Below are positions 27,116 through 35,527 of a DNA stretch of 64,000 nt, in pieces. The position numbers and the translations under genes were made by a program. Under the pieces are notes generated by a model. It saw only the letters and a program-made list of their open reading frames with translations. It was not told the DNA's origin and did no database searches. Within the stretch, counting starts at the first letter, position 1; each line of letters starts with the position of its first letter. Source of the stretch: Nostoc linckia z4. GTDB taxonomy: Bacteria; Cyanobacteriota; Cyanobacteriia; Cyanobacteriales; Nostocaceae. Location of the stretch: assembly GCF_002608075.1 (NCBI RefSeq), contig NZ_LAHA01000044.1, forward strand, positions 1 to 64,000, in the 5' to 3' direction.

Positions 27116-28501
27116 TTAAGAAAGTAAACGTTGCTCAAATTGCAAGGCTTTTTGAGCTTCAGGAATTTTTGAGGCTAAAATTTTTACTAGTTCTGTGCGA
27201 GAAACTTGTCCAGAAGATTTAAGAGTTTTTTGGACTAGGAATTTTGCGATTGGGCCGATTAAATTAGCTAATTCGCGTTCGCATTTTTCCACAAATTTGT
27301 CGTTGATGACTTCTTCTTGATTTGGTGAATTATTTGAACTAATGGATGAATATTCAGATTTAACAGTTAATTCTTGGATTAAAGTAGGTTTCTCGAATAA
27401 AAATGTTGTTTTGTTATGAAAATCAACAAGTTGATTACCTCGCAAATGAACTTTCAATTGACTAATTAATTCTTCGTAGTTGGCTGCTGAAGTTGTAACT
27501 TGTTGCAGTAATCTTGGGGCAACAGGGCCGACTAATTCCAAAAGAATTTTTTCTAAGCGTTTGTAATTTTCTGGAGACAAGATAGCAGCAGCCGAATAGC
27601 CAATTGAGTTTTGTTGAGCAAGTGAAGTTTGAGGGGGTTGTGTAAAATGTGGAGGTTGGGGCGATCGCACTTCTACTTTGCGATCGAGATGCTCAAGTAT
27701 GCGTAGAACTTCAGCCGCAGACTGATAGCGTTGTTTAAAGTGGTGTAGCACCATCTTAGATATAATCAAAGCCAACTCAGAACTGACATTAGCCTGATGC
27801 TGCCAAGAAATTTCTCCTGTATCTGAATCTTCCTCAAAGTTTGTCGGATGTAAACCCGTCAACGCTTGGATAGCAATAATACCCAACGAATAAATATCAC
27901 TGTTGGGGCGTGGCTTACCTTGTCCCTGTTCTGTAGACATGTAACCTGGAGTGCCAATAATAATACTAGCCCCAGAATGCCCTGAAACAGTCAGGAGTTG
28001 AGTTTGCATTTGTTTGACCGCACCAAAGTCAATCAGCACTAACTTACCATCTTGTTGCCGCCTAATTATATTGTCTGGCTTGATATCCCGATGAATAACG
28101 TTATGGCTGTGAATAAATTGCAGAATATCCAATATTTGTTTGAGGAGTTGAATTACTCCATCTTCTGTCCAACGTCCGTTGGGAGGTAGTTCTGCTTTGA
28201 GAGTATGCCCTTCAATGAAATCTTGCACCAAGAAAAACTCTTGGTTGTGTTCAAAATACGCTAAAAGCCGAGGGATTTGGTCATGGGTTCCCAGTTGTTC
28301 TAGTGTTTCCGCCTCACTGGTAAATAGCCGTCTGGCAGTTTGGAGAAATTCAAGACTGGGAGTGACTGGCTTGAGGTGTTTGACTACACATTTCGGAAAA
28401 CCCGGCCTGTGGGTATCTTGGGCAATGTAGGTTTGACCAAACCCTCCTCCACCTAAAACTTGAAGGACTTGGTAACGTCCGTCTAATAACTGTCCTAACA
28501 T
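27116..28501 (-). CDS. Serine/threonine protein kinase
   Basis: This 461-residue Hanks-type kinase is intact: glycine loop LGGGGFGQTYIA, catalytic lysine in CVVKHLKP, catalytic loop VIHRDIKPDN, DFG in LIDFGAV, and APE-like GTPGYMSTEQ. The kinase domain ends near residue 270. The C-terminal ~190 residues contain two copies of a helical motif (LLELVGPVAPRLLQQV and LANLIGPIAKFLVQKTL), a type of accessory domain seen in other bacterial signalling proteins. No transmembrane segment is seen. It is convergent with the heme/HAMP protein. Confidence 0.93.
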   Translation of the reverse strand: MLGQLLDGRYQVLQVLGGGGFGQTYIAQDTHRPGFPKCVVKHLKPVTPSLEFLQTARRLFTSEAETLEQLGTHDQIPRLLAYFEHNQEFFLVQDFIEGHTLKAELPPNGRWTEDGVIQLLKQILDILQFIHSHNVIHRDIKPDNIIRRQQDGKLVLIDFGAVKQMQTQLLTVSGHSGASIIIGTPGYMSTEQGQGKPRPNSDIYSLGIIAIQALTGLHPTNFEEDSDTGEISWQHQANVSSELALIISKMVLHHFKQRYQSAAEVLRILEHLDRKVEVRSPQPPHFTQPPQTSLAQQNSIGYSAAAILSPENYKRLEKILLELVGPVAPRLLQQVTTSAANYEELISQLKVHLRGNQLVDFHNKTTFLFEKPTLIQELTVKSEYSSISSNNSPNQEEVINDKFVEKCERELANLIGPIAKFLVQKTLKSSGQVSRTELVKILASKIPEAQKALQFEQRLLS

Positions 28502-29134
28502 TGTGTTACTTGCTTAAGTCCTCAAATTTATCTTGGCACAACTACCAGCTCTAGAAAAATTTTTTGAACAAGTAAGTAATCAACCTTAAAAAATGTAGGA
28601 TAGATTCTTTGCGATTCCTTCGCTACACTACGTTCAGTTCGTAATTAAATTTGACGTTTAATTATGTTGAATTACTTAATACAAATTCAAAAATTCAAAA
28701 TTCAACAATTATGACTTTATCTAAGTTTGGGGCTTTAAATATGTTGGCAAATTTTAGATAATTGGTGTAACTATAGCAATCATATTTCAATTACGAAGAA
28801 TATCGGTGTTGACTGTTGACAGTCAACAACTCCAATACGTAATATTTCACAAATTATTTGGAATTGCTATATTTAATTATTGTTAAATTTCCAGATTTTT
28901 TTAAATATTTTTTGTGAAAAATTATGTTGAATTTTGAGCCTAAGAGCTAATGGGTAAACTTAAGTAAAGTACTTGTCTAATAACGGTTTCAGTAAATTAA
29001 TTCCATACAACATTTATTTACTGAAACTCAGACCTAGCAATTAGTTGAGTATCCTTAAGAATTTTTTAGGAATTAGCTCTTAGTATCCAGAATTCTTTAG
29101 TACTTATTGGTTTCAAAACTAAAGTAAATTCTGT
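28502..29134. other. AT-rich intergenic region with a perfect STRR hairpin
   Basis: The 633 bp contain GTTGACTG (28808-28815) and CAGTCAAC (28820-28827) forming an 8-bp hairpin of the CAGTCAA heptamer family. The rest is AT-rich with no credible coding frame or tRNA. Confidence 0.55.
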
Positions 29135-29353
29135 TTATGCAGTTTTATTTACAAAGTAACCCCTTCCCCTAAAGCTCAACTTATAAGCTAGCGGGGCTTG
29201 AGGAACTTCGTTGAATGTGGAATTTTCCTCAACAAGATAACCAACGCCACGATATGTCAAATTATGACCAGACGTAAGCGCTTGTTGTGTTTTTTTACTG
29301 CCAACTTGCCTTGGGTTATATTCATAACTCAAACCACGATAGTGAAGTTTCAT
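29135..29353 (-). CDS. DUF4278 small protein
   Basis: This 72-residue protein has three copies of the DUF4278 motif: KLHYRGLSYEY at the N-terminus, NLTYRGVGYLV in the middle and KLSFRGRGYFV at the C-terminus. DUF4278 proteins are short, found almost only in cyanobacteria and of unknown function. The start ATG 29353 is preceded by a good GGAGG (in CAGGAGGCAAAAATT). Confidence 0.88.
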   Translation of the reverse strand: MKLHYRGLSYEYNPRQVGSKKTQQALTSGHNLTYRGVGYLVEENSTFNEVPQAPLAYKLSFRGRGYFVNKTA

Positions 29354-29474
29354 AATTTTTGCCTCCTGAATAAATGTTATCCAATAATGTTGATGAATTA
29401 TCAGAAGATAATTGGACAGTTATGCAAACTTTTTCAGGAACAGGTTAAAGCATTAGCCGTCTAAAGTGAAAAGT

Positions 29475-29550
29475 CATAGGGCATAGGGCATAGGGCATAG
29501 GGCATAGGGCATGGTGCATTTGCTTCCCCTGCCCCCTTCGCCATCTCCCG
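29475..29550. repeat. GGGCATA repeat followed by C-rich repeat
   Basis: GGGCATAGGGCATAGGGCAT runs from about 29477 to 29515 in 7-bp steps, followed by CTTCCCCTGCCCCCTTCGCC, the same G-left/C-right arrangement as at 26978, 32545, 44434, 47162 and 47938. Confidence 0.65.
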
Positions 29551-29622
29551 TATGCCTACCCTTTGCATTCTGGGGTAACGTGGTTAACAATGGGTTGAAT
29601 GTTTTTTAAATGATTCAATCTT

Positions 29623-29877
29623 ATGCCTAGAACTCCAAATGAGTACGCCGTATACCTTCTACTGGAAACTGGCCACCGTGAAGAAGTACGTTTTCCTACT
29701 ATTCAAGAGTTTCAAAAGTGGTATAGTGGCGAACTTGTGCCCAAATCTGGTTCCAGTGACTTTATTAGCGTCCCGATCAAGAATATTCAGGGGGAGTATA
29801 TGGTAGTACGCCCTTCTCGGATTGTCGCAATCCGAGTAGAACCTGTTTTTAGTTCCAGCGTTGAAAGATTCAACTAA
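29623..29877 (+). CDS. Conserved hypothetical protein upstream of mltA
   Basis: This 84-residue protein begins MPRTPNEYAVYLLLETGHRE and contains EVRFPTIQEFQKWY, then FISVPIKNIQGEYMVVRPSR. I do not recognise a named family; it looks beta-rich and soluble. Its stop TAA is directly followed by the ATG of mltA (29878), so the two genes are translationally adjacent and surely one transcript. A role in cell-wall processes is inferred only from this linkage. Confidence 0.8.
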   Translation: MPRTPNEYAVYLLLETGHREEVRFPTIQEFQKWYSGELVPKSGSSDFISVPIKNIQGEYMVVRPSRIVAIRVEPVFSSSVERFN

Positions 29878-31164
29878 ATGATGAGAAAAACCCTTGCTTT
29901 GCTTTCCTTGAGTCTGGGAATCGCCTTTGTAAATCCTATGCTGTCGGGTATTGCTCAGGTTCCTAATTTACAGCCCTTGCCAATACCGACTTCTCCCGAA
30001 CTGCCACCTCTGCCAGCGCCAAGTACACCTGAGGTAACACCACCGCTAAAACCAGTTGCCATCGGAACTGATTGTACGCTGCGGCAGAGTTGCTTGGGTT
30101 GGGATGACCAAATTTGGGGTCAAACGGGTAAAACAGGCGTTGGCGCTTCGCCCACCGGAGGCGATCGCCTTGCTCTATTGGCTTCTATTGACAACAGTTT
30201 GCGTTACTTAGCAAAGGACGAGGCGATCAAAGCATATCAAAATTATCCTATCAAGGAAATTACGCTGGATCGCGTCCGCCGCAGTTTATTACGTTTTCGC
30301 CAACTAATTGTTAGTTCTAAGTCTCCAGCCCAATTACAAGCTGCTGTCCGGCGGGAGTTTGATTTTTACCAGTCTGTAGGCAATGATGGCAAGGGTACTG
30401 TTAAATTCACTGCCTACTACGAGCCTGTTTACACTGCTAGCCGTGTCAGGACTGCAACATATAAGTATCCTCTTTATCGGTTACCACCTGATTTCAACCA
30501 ATGGGCCAAACCCCACCCCAAACGAATTGATTTGGAAGGAAAGGATGGTTTATTAGGCAATAAGAGCCAACTGAGCGGTTTAGAAATACTTTGGTTTCGC
30601 GATCGCCTAGATGCATATATGATACATATTCAAGGTTCTGCCCAAATTAAATTAACTAATGGCAAAACAACGTCTGTTGGTTATGCCGGCGGAACTGATT
30701 ACCCTTGGACTAGTATTGGCAAAGAACTAGCTAAAGATGGCAAACTCCCCTTAGAAGGATTGACAATGCCACGTTTGATTAGTTACTTCCGGCAAAAACC
30801 CCAGGAGTTGAATAATTATCTGCCACGCTGGGAAAGATTTATTTTCTTCCAAGAAACAGGAGGTAGACCAGCTACCGGCAGTATTCATGTGCCAGTCACA
30901 GCAGAACGTTCCATTGCCACAGATAAGTCTCTCATGCCTCCGGGAGCGCTAGCACTAATTTACAATTCATTCCCCTACCCCGCCACTGGCGGCAAACTCG
31001 AAAGGCGTACTGTTAGCCGCTTTGTCCTTGACCAGGATACAGGAAGCGCCATCAAAGGCCCCGGACGAGTAGATTACTTTATGGGATCTGGGAAATTAGC
31101 AGGCGATCGTGCTGGCATCACAGGCGGTAATGGTTCACTATATTATTTATTGCTCAAAGAATAA
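29878..31164 (+). CDS. mltA: Membrane-bound lytic murein transglycosylase A
   Basis: This 428-residue enzyme cleaves peptidoglycan glycan strands to 1,6-anhydro products. A signal peptide (RKTLALLSLSLGIAFVNP) is followed by a proline-rich linker and the MltA domain: KFTAYYEPVYTASR, RFRDRLDAYMIHIQGSAQI (read as WFRDRLDAYMIHIQGSA), VGYAGGTDYPWTSIGKEL, FFQETGGRP. The C-terminal 3D-like part FVLDQDTGSAIKGPGRVDYF holds the family's catalytic aspartate region. No lipobox is evident, unlike the E. coli enzyme. It begins right at the stop of the preceding small gene. Confidence 0.93.
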   Translation: MMRKTLALLSLSLGIAFVNPMLSGIAQVPNLQPLPIPTSPELPPLPAPSTPEVTPPLKPVAIGTDCTLRQSCLGWDDQIWGQTGKTGVGASPTGGDRLALLASIDNSLRYLAKDEAIKAYQNYPIKEITLDRVRRSLLRFRQLIVSSKSPAQLQAAVRREFDFYQSVGNDGKGTVKFTAYYEPVYTASRVRTATYKYPLYRLPPDFNQWAKPHPKRIDLEGKDGLLGNKSQLSGLEILWFRDRLDAYMIHIQGSAQIKLTNGKTTSVGYAGGTDYPWTSIGKELAKDGKLPLEGLTMPRLISYFRQKPQELNNYLPRWERFIFFQETGGRPATGSIHVPVTAERSIATDKSLMPPGALALIYNSFPYPATGGKLERRTVSRFVLDQDTGSAIKGPGRVDYFMGSGKLAGDRAGITGGNGSLYYLLLKE

Positions 31165-31439
31165 AGTTAGGAGTTAGGAGTTAAAAGTGAGAAGTTAAGA
31201 GTTATAAGTTATAAGTTAGGATTTTGGAGTTTAGAGTTTACAGTTATTAATTCATAACTCCTAATTTTTCACTCCTCATATCAAGTTCGGATAATCACTT
31301 ATTGTTAAAATTTCTCCCTTGTCCCCGCGTCTTTGCGTCCCCGCGTCAGTCCTAACGATAAGTCTTCACCCGAACATGAGATCACTCCTCACTTCCAACT
31401 CCTCACTCTTCACTCCTAACTCCTAACTTTTAACTCTCC
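31165..31439. repeat. Intergenic repeats including a ~107-bp element with imperfect inverted ends
   Basis: Bases 31278-31384 begin ATATCAAGTTCGGATAATCA and end GATAAGTCTTCACCCGAACA plus TGAGAT; the two ends are imperfect inverted repeats of about 28 bp. Partial copies are at 8764-8826 (right arm) and 19982-20003 (left arm). It is flanked on both sides by TAACTCCTAACTCC-type and GTTAGGAGTTA-type simple repeats, the kind that also interrupts valS. Confidence 0.65.
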
Positions 31440-32309
31440 CTAATACGGCGGATAAGCAAAATCATCTTCATCAGCATATACGTAAGAACCAGAAACCCCT
31501 GCCATTGCCATTTTTGGCGTTTCTGATTTCACAGGTTCCTTACCAAATTCTTTGTGTTCTTCAAAAGTTTTGCAAATCATTGCAGACTCTACAGAATCCG
31601 AAGCAATTAAATATTGTGTTAAAGTTCCTACCGTTGGATGTTTGTAATCCACAGTTGAAGCTACTAAAACGGTATTTGGTTCAATGCCTCTTTCTTCACA
31701 CTCAATAATCGGGCAAAAAATTCCGTGGGCGTGGAATAAAGGGCCTTTTGGTGACAAGGGTTGCTTGCGATATACAGCATAAGCCTTTTCCAGTTCTGCA
31801 AGGAATCCACTAACTATTTTCCCTTGTTGAAACTCGCAGTAAGTTTTGCTGAAACTCGCTCCAGCAGCGCCATTAAGTGTTAACTGTAGTGGTGATTGAT
31901 GTAAAAACTTTTTATTCTCTCCCACTATAAAAATTAGATAACGAGTAAAAGTTTTAAATTTAAGTTTGTCTGCTAAAAAAGCATCATAGTTATCTTTGAG
32001 CGTACCCAGTTTGAGACCCGTTTCCCGGTCTTTCACAGACAACGGCCCCCGTCGCACTATAACCAAGCGTGGAGTCGTGCTGATAAAGACAGTTTCCACA
32101 CCAGAGGTAAATTCATGCTCTACTTGCTGCCAATTTTCATCTGGTACAAAGCCCACAGCATTGGCATTGTCAAGCTTCAGCGCCAAACCGTAAGATTGCA
32201 TACCATCTGCGCCATACCGAGGATTAATCATCTGACACCAGGGGATGACTTGAGAAGGCGGTGCATTAAATTTATCGTCTTCAAAGTCGAAATTAGCAGA
32301 TGCTTTCAT
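31440..32309 (-). CDS. Conserved cyanobacterial protein (DUF5895-like)
   Basis: This encodes 289 residues, soluble, starting MKASANFDFEDDKFNAPPSQ. Recognisable blocks are VIPWCQMINPRYG, GLALKLDNANAVGFVP, FISTTPRLVIVRRGPLSVKD and RYLIFIVGENKKFLHQSPLQ, with an acidic C-terminus (YADEDDFAYPPY). It resembles cyanobacterial proteins annotated as DUF5895; the function is unknown. An acidic tail after a compact domain is seen in some ssDNA- or nucleic-acid-associated proteins, but that is speculation. Confidence 0.7.
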   Translation of the reverse strand: MKASANFDFEDDKFNAPPSQVIPWCQMINPRYGADGMQSYGLALKLDNANAVGFVPDENWQQVEHEFTSGVETVFISTTPRLVIVRRGPLSVKDRETGLKLGTLKDNYDAFLADKLKFKTFTRYLIFIVGENKKFLHQSPLQLTLNGAAGASFSKTYCEFQQGKIVSGFLAELEKAYAVYRKQPLSPKGPLFHAHGIFCPIIECEERGIEPNTVLVASTVDYKHPTVGTLTQYLIASDSVESAMICKTFEEHKEFGKEPVKSETPKMAMAGVSGSYVYADEDDFAYPPY

Positions 32310-32669
32310 CGTTTTAGGCTATCAAAGTGTTTTCTTGAACAAGTTTATCGGCAGGAAGCTGATTTTGGTGAGACAGTTATGTGCTGTCTTCAAATTTAGA
32401 AACAACTAGGTTACAGTTAGTCGAACGATATGGTATAATTTAATACCAAAAAGAAGTACCGAACGTCACACCAAACTGCCATAGTAGTTTTTCCAGAGTA
32501 AGGCAGAATCAATCTATGTTGCAATCCCTGTTTCGTTTTTTAACAACAGGCATGGGGCATGGGGTATGGGGCTTTCTAGGAAGTGTGGGAGGTGTGGGAG
32601 GTGTGGGAGGAAGGAGGGGGAAGCATAAATTCTCTTTCCCCCCACACTCCCCACACTCCCCACACTCCC
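32310..32669. repeat. Large G-tract/C-tract quasi-palindrome
   Basis: From 32545 on, GGGGCATGGGGTATGGGG and repeated GTGGGAG units (GGAGGTGTGGGAGGTGTGGG) face CCCCACACTCCCCACACTCC to about 32730. The C-rich half runs into the 3' end of the HAD gene. Bases 32310-32540 hold nothing recognisable. Confidence 0.65.
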
Positions 32670-33416
32670 TCATCCCCCCATCTCCCCCTCTCCCTCATCT
32701 CCCACACTCCCCACTCCCCACTCTCCCAAACTCAAAGCCGCGAGGGTCTTCAAATCAGGGACTTCTAAATCAGGTTGACTCAATGCTGATACAGTAGCAC
32801 CTGTTCCTTGTTGCCCTGCTCGACGGTTCACCCAGATTGTCGATAGTCCTAAAGATTTGGCTGTAACAATATCATGATAAACACTAGCCGCAACGTGTAA
32901 TATCTCTTCCAAGGGTAGATTAATTCTCTCAATAGCAACTTTGAAGTTATTTAAGGAAGGTTTGTAACTTTTTACTTGTTGTGCCGTGATGATTTCATCG
33001 AATTCCACCTCCAAATGCTTTGCTGAAAAAGCGAATAAATCGTCATCTATATTTGATATGATTACCAGCCCGAACTTTTGCTTGAGAGTTTTAAGTGCCT
33101 CAACTGTATCTGGGAAAGGTTGCCAATACTGAATTGAATCAGGAAGTGAATTTATCTGGTCATTAGTTGGCTCAAATCCAATTTTTTCACCAAGTTTTTC
33201 GACCACTCTGTGCAAAACTTCTCGATACTTGATAAATTCTCCTTGTTGGATTTCTGCTTCTAACTGGGCAAAAAGTTCCAAAATTTGATTGTCATCTAAG
33301 TTTTGGTTGTGTGACAGCAGCACAGGCTTGAGGGCCCCTAAAATACCACTCTCCCAATCGATTAAGGTTCCATAACAATCGAAGGTTAAAGCTTTGTACT
33401 TATTGAAGTCAATCAC
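32670..33416 (-). CDS. HAD-superfamily hydrolase (haloacid dehalogenase type II-like)
   Basis: This encodes 248 residues. The catalytic nucleophile is in LTFDCYGTLIDWE, motif II is VIISNIDDD, the lysine is in VKSYKPSLNNF and the terminal acidic/substrate block is HDIVTAKSLGLSTIWVNRR, typical of the L-2-haloacid dehalogenase-like group. In practice many such proteins are phosphatases. The last ~16 residues (WGVGSVGDEGEGEMGG) are encoded by GGGAG-type intergenic repeat DNA, so the original stop codon seems to have been lost by repeat insertion. Confidence 0.87.
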   Translation of the reverse strand: MIDFNKYKALTFDCYGTLIDWESGILGALKPVLLSHNQNLDDNQILELFAQLEAEIQQGEFIKYREVLHRVVEKLGEKIGFEPTNDQINSLPDSIQYWQPFPDTVEALKTLKQKFGLVIISNIDDDLFAFSAKHLEVEFDEIITAQQVKSYKPSLNNFKVAIERINLPLEEILHVAASVYHDIVTAKSLGLSTIWVNRRAGQQGTGATVSALSQPDLEVPDLKTLAALSLGEWGVGSVGDEGEGEMGG

Positions 33417-33756
33417 TTTTTTATACTCCAGACTTTGATTAATTGGATTGAGTTTTCAAAAGCCAGAAAGCAGATAAATTTATCTAATTTTACCTATATC
33501 TTGCGTTTTCAAAGTCTCTAAACATTTCTCTTCTAGATAAGTATGGTTTAAGTAGATACATTAGAAAATACCAAACTCTGTAAAGCTCGCTAAGTAGAAC
33601 GGTGCAATAAAACTAAAGTATGTAAATAAAAATTAAGTATACGAAAACCCTTATCAATAAAGCATTCTATACGATATTGGTAATAAATATTTAGTTAAGG
33701 CTACATATGTGAGATAATGCTACAAAACACAGAAAAATATTCCTAAGATAGTTTCT
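33417..33756. other. Divergent promoter region
   Basis: This 340-bp AT-rich region separates the HAD gene from the ThDP-enzyme gene. TGAGATAATGC at about 33710 is a possible extended -10 box for the ThDP gene; no other signal is convincing. Confidence 0.35.
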
Positions 33757-35514
33757 ATGGATGCTAAATCTGAGGATATAAAAGCAGATACTAATACAAA
33801 ACTAGACTCAACTGAACAGCAATCTCATAGTAAGCCATCCAGACCTTTTTTGGTAGCAGAAGCAGTAGTTAAAATTCTAGAAAATCTGGGAGTTGAGTAT
33901 GCTTTTGGTGTTTCTGGAGGTGCGATCGCCCCACTATGGGCTGCACTACACCAAAGTTCCATTCAGATGTTGCACTTTCGGCACGAGGCTGGAGCCGCTT
34001 TTGCAGCCACTGAGGCGTACTTTGCTAGCGATCGCCCAGTTGTAGTGTTCACTACCACAGGGCCAGGAATTACCAACGCTTTAACAGGATTGCTAGCTGC
34101 TCGTTGGGAGGGGGCTAAGGTGATTTTGGTCTCAGCTTCCACCTCCGCACCACAGCGGGGACGTTGGGCTATTCAGGAAACCAGTACATATACTATGCCT
34201 AGTGCAGGTATTTTTACTTCTGGTTCAGTATTTAATTACGCAACTACCCTTGAATCTAGCAACGAACTTCCAGAGATTTCTCAAAGGCTTGCCCTGGGAC
34301 TAGCACAACCGGGAGGATTTGTAGCCCATTTGAGTATTCCTACAAACATCCAGACAAGTTCGCTAAACATATCTTTGCCACAAGTAAATCTGTCTCACGG
34401 TGTGGTAACAGTCACCCAAGAGACAATCGCCCAATGTGCCCAGTTGCTATCTGAAGGTTCTTTTGCGATTTGGTTGGGCTTTGGGGCACGAAACGCGGCA
34501 AAAGAAATTCGCCAGCTGGCTGAGAGGACTGGTGCTGCTGTTATGTGTTCGCCACGGGGCAAGGGTATCTTTCCAGAAAACCATCCTCAGTTCGTAGGTG
34601 TCACGGGCTTTGGTGGGCATGAGTCAGTTTTGAGATATATGCACGAGGAACGTCCAAGGCGTGTGCTAGTGCTGGGAACACGTCTTGGTGAATTTACCTC
34701 ATTTTGGAACCCTTCGATGATTCCTTGTCAGGGGTTTGTCCATGTTGATATCGATCCCCAGGTACCAGGAACAGCATATCCAGCTGCCAAGACTTTTGCC
34801 ATCCAGTCCGATGTGGGAGTGTTTGTCAAAGCTTTACTCAAGTATTTTCCTCATACTTCTGGAATCTCAAAAATTCAGTCTGTGCCCATACTTAAGGGCC
34901 ATCTCATCAAGCCACATACTAACAGTTTAGTACGACCAGAATTCCTCATGAATGTAATTCAACAAGTAATTGTTGATGGCAGTAATGCATTAGTGATGGC
35001 AGAATCGGGGAATTCGTTTGCCTGGGTGATTCATCTGCTGCAATTTAGTACGCCAAATCGTTACCGCATCAGTAATGGATTTGGGTCTATGGGGCATTTT
35101 GTCACAGGTGTAGTGGGTGCAGCTTTGGCCGGAAATACCAAGGCTGTTGCCATTGTGGGAGATGGAGCCATGTTGATGAATAGTGAGGTAAACACAGCTG
35201 TAAAATATCAAGTTCCCGCCGTGTGGATTGTACTCAATGATGGACGCTACAATATATGCCAACAGGGAATGGCATATCTAGGGTTCAATGATGCGGATGG
35301 AAGCATTCCCCAGGCAGATTTCGTGAAGATTGCTCAGGGAATGGGAGCAGAAGGTATTCGAGTAGAAAGCGAGTCCGATGTTCAGGCAGCCCTAGAAAAA
35401 GCGATCGCTGCAAAAGGCCCATTTGTCGTAGACGTAATCATCGATCCCAACCAAATACCACCATCTGAAAGCCGTAATCAGAGTTTGATTTTACAAGGCG
35501 CTACAAATTATTAA
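33757..35514 (+). CDS. Thiamine diphosphate-dependent enzyme (acetolactate synthase-like)
   Basis: This 585-residue enzyme has the three-domain layout of the POX/AHAS family. The N-terminal Pyr domain carries the activating glutamate in HFRHEAGAAFAATEA (after VEYAFGVSGGAIAPLW). The C-terminal PP domain has the ThDP/Mg motif AIVGDGAMLMNSEVNTAVKY...VLND, which is complete (GDG to ND). The ~35-residue charged N-terminus is extra. Members condense a decarboxylated 2-keto acid with an acceptor; similar enzymes serve in cyanobacterial natural-product pathways such as scytonemin (ScyA). It is followed 13 bp later by a KAS III-like gene, so its product may feed a C-C bond-forming step. It is not the housekeeping IlvB by context. 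Confidence 0.87.
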   Translation: MDAKSEDIKADTNTKLDSTEQQSHSKPSRPFLVAEAVVKILENLGVEYAFGVSGGAIAPLWAALHQSSIQMLHFRHEAGAAFAATEAYFASDRPVVVFTTTGPGITNALTGLLAARWEGAKVILVSASTSAPQRGRWAIQETSTYTMPSAGIFTSGSVFNYATTLESSNELPEISQRLALGLAQPGGFVAHLSIPTNIQTSSLNISLPQVNLSHGVVTVTQETIAQCAQLLSEGSFAIWLGFGARNAAKEIRQLAERTGAAVMCSPRGKGIFPENHPQFVGVTGFGGHESVLRYMHEERPRRVLVLGTRLGEFTSFWNPSMIPCQGFVHVDIDPQVPGTAYPAAKTFAIQSDVGVFVKALLKYFPHTSGISKIQSVPILKGHLIKPHTNSLVRPEFLMNVIQQVIVDGSNALVMAESGNSFAWVIHLLQFSTPNRYRISNGFGSMGHFVTGVVGAALAGNTKAVAIVGDGAMLMNSEVNTAVKYQVPAVWIVLNDGRYNICQQGMAYLGFNDADGSIPQADFVKIAQGMGAEGIRVESESDVQAALEKAIAAKGPFVVDVIIDPNQIPPSESRNQSLILQGATNY

Positions 35515-35527
35515 GAGTAGATGATAT

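Noticed and set aside
29198..29464. Plus-strand ORF opposite DUF4278
   Set aside because: It is antisense to a clear DUF4278 gene and has no own features.
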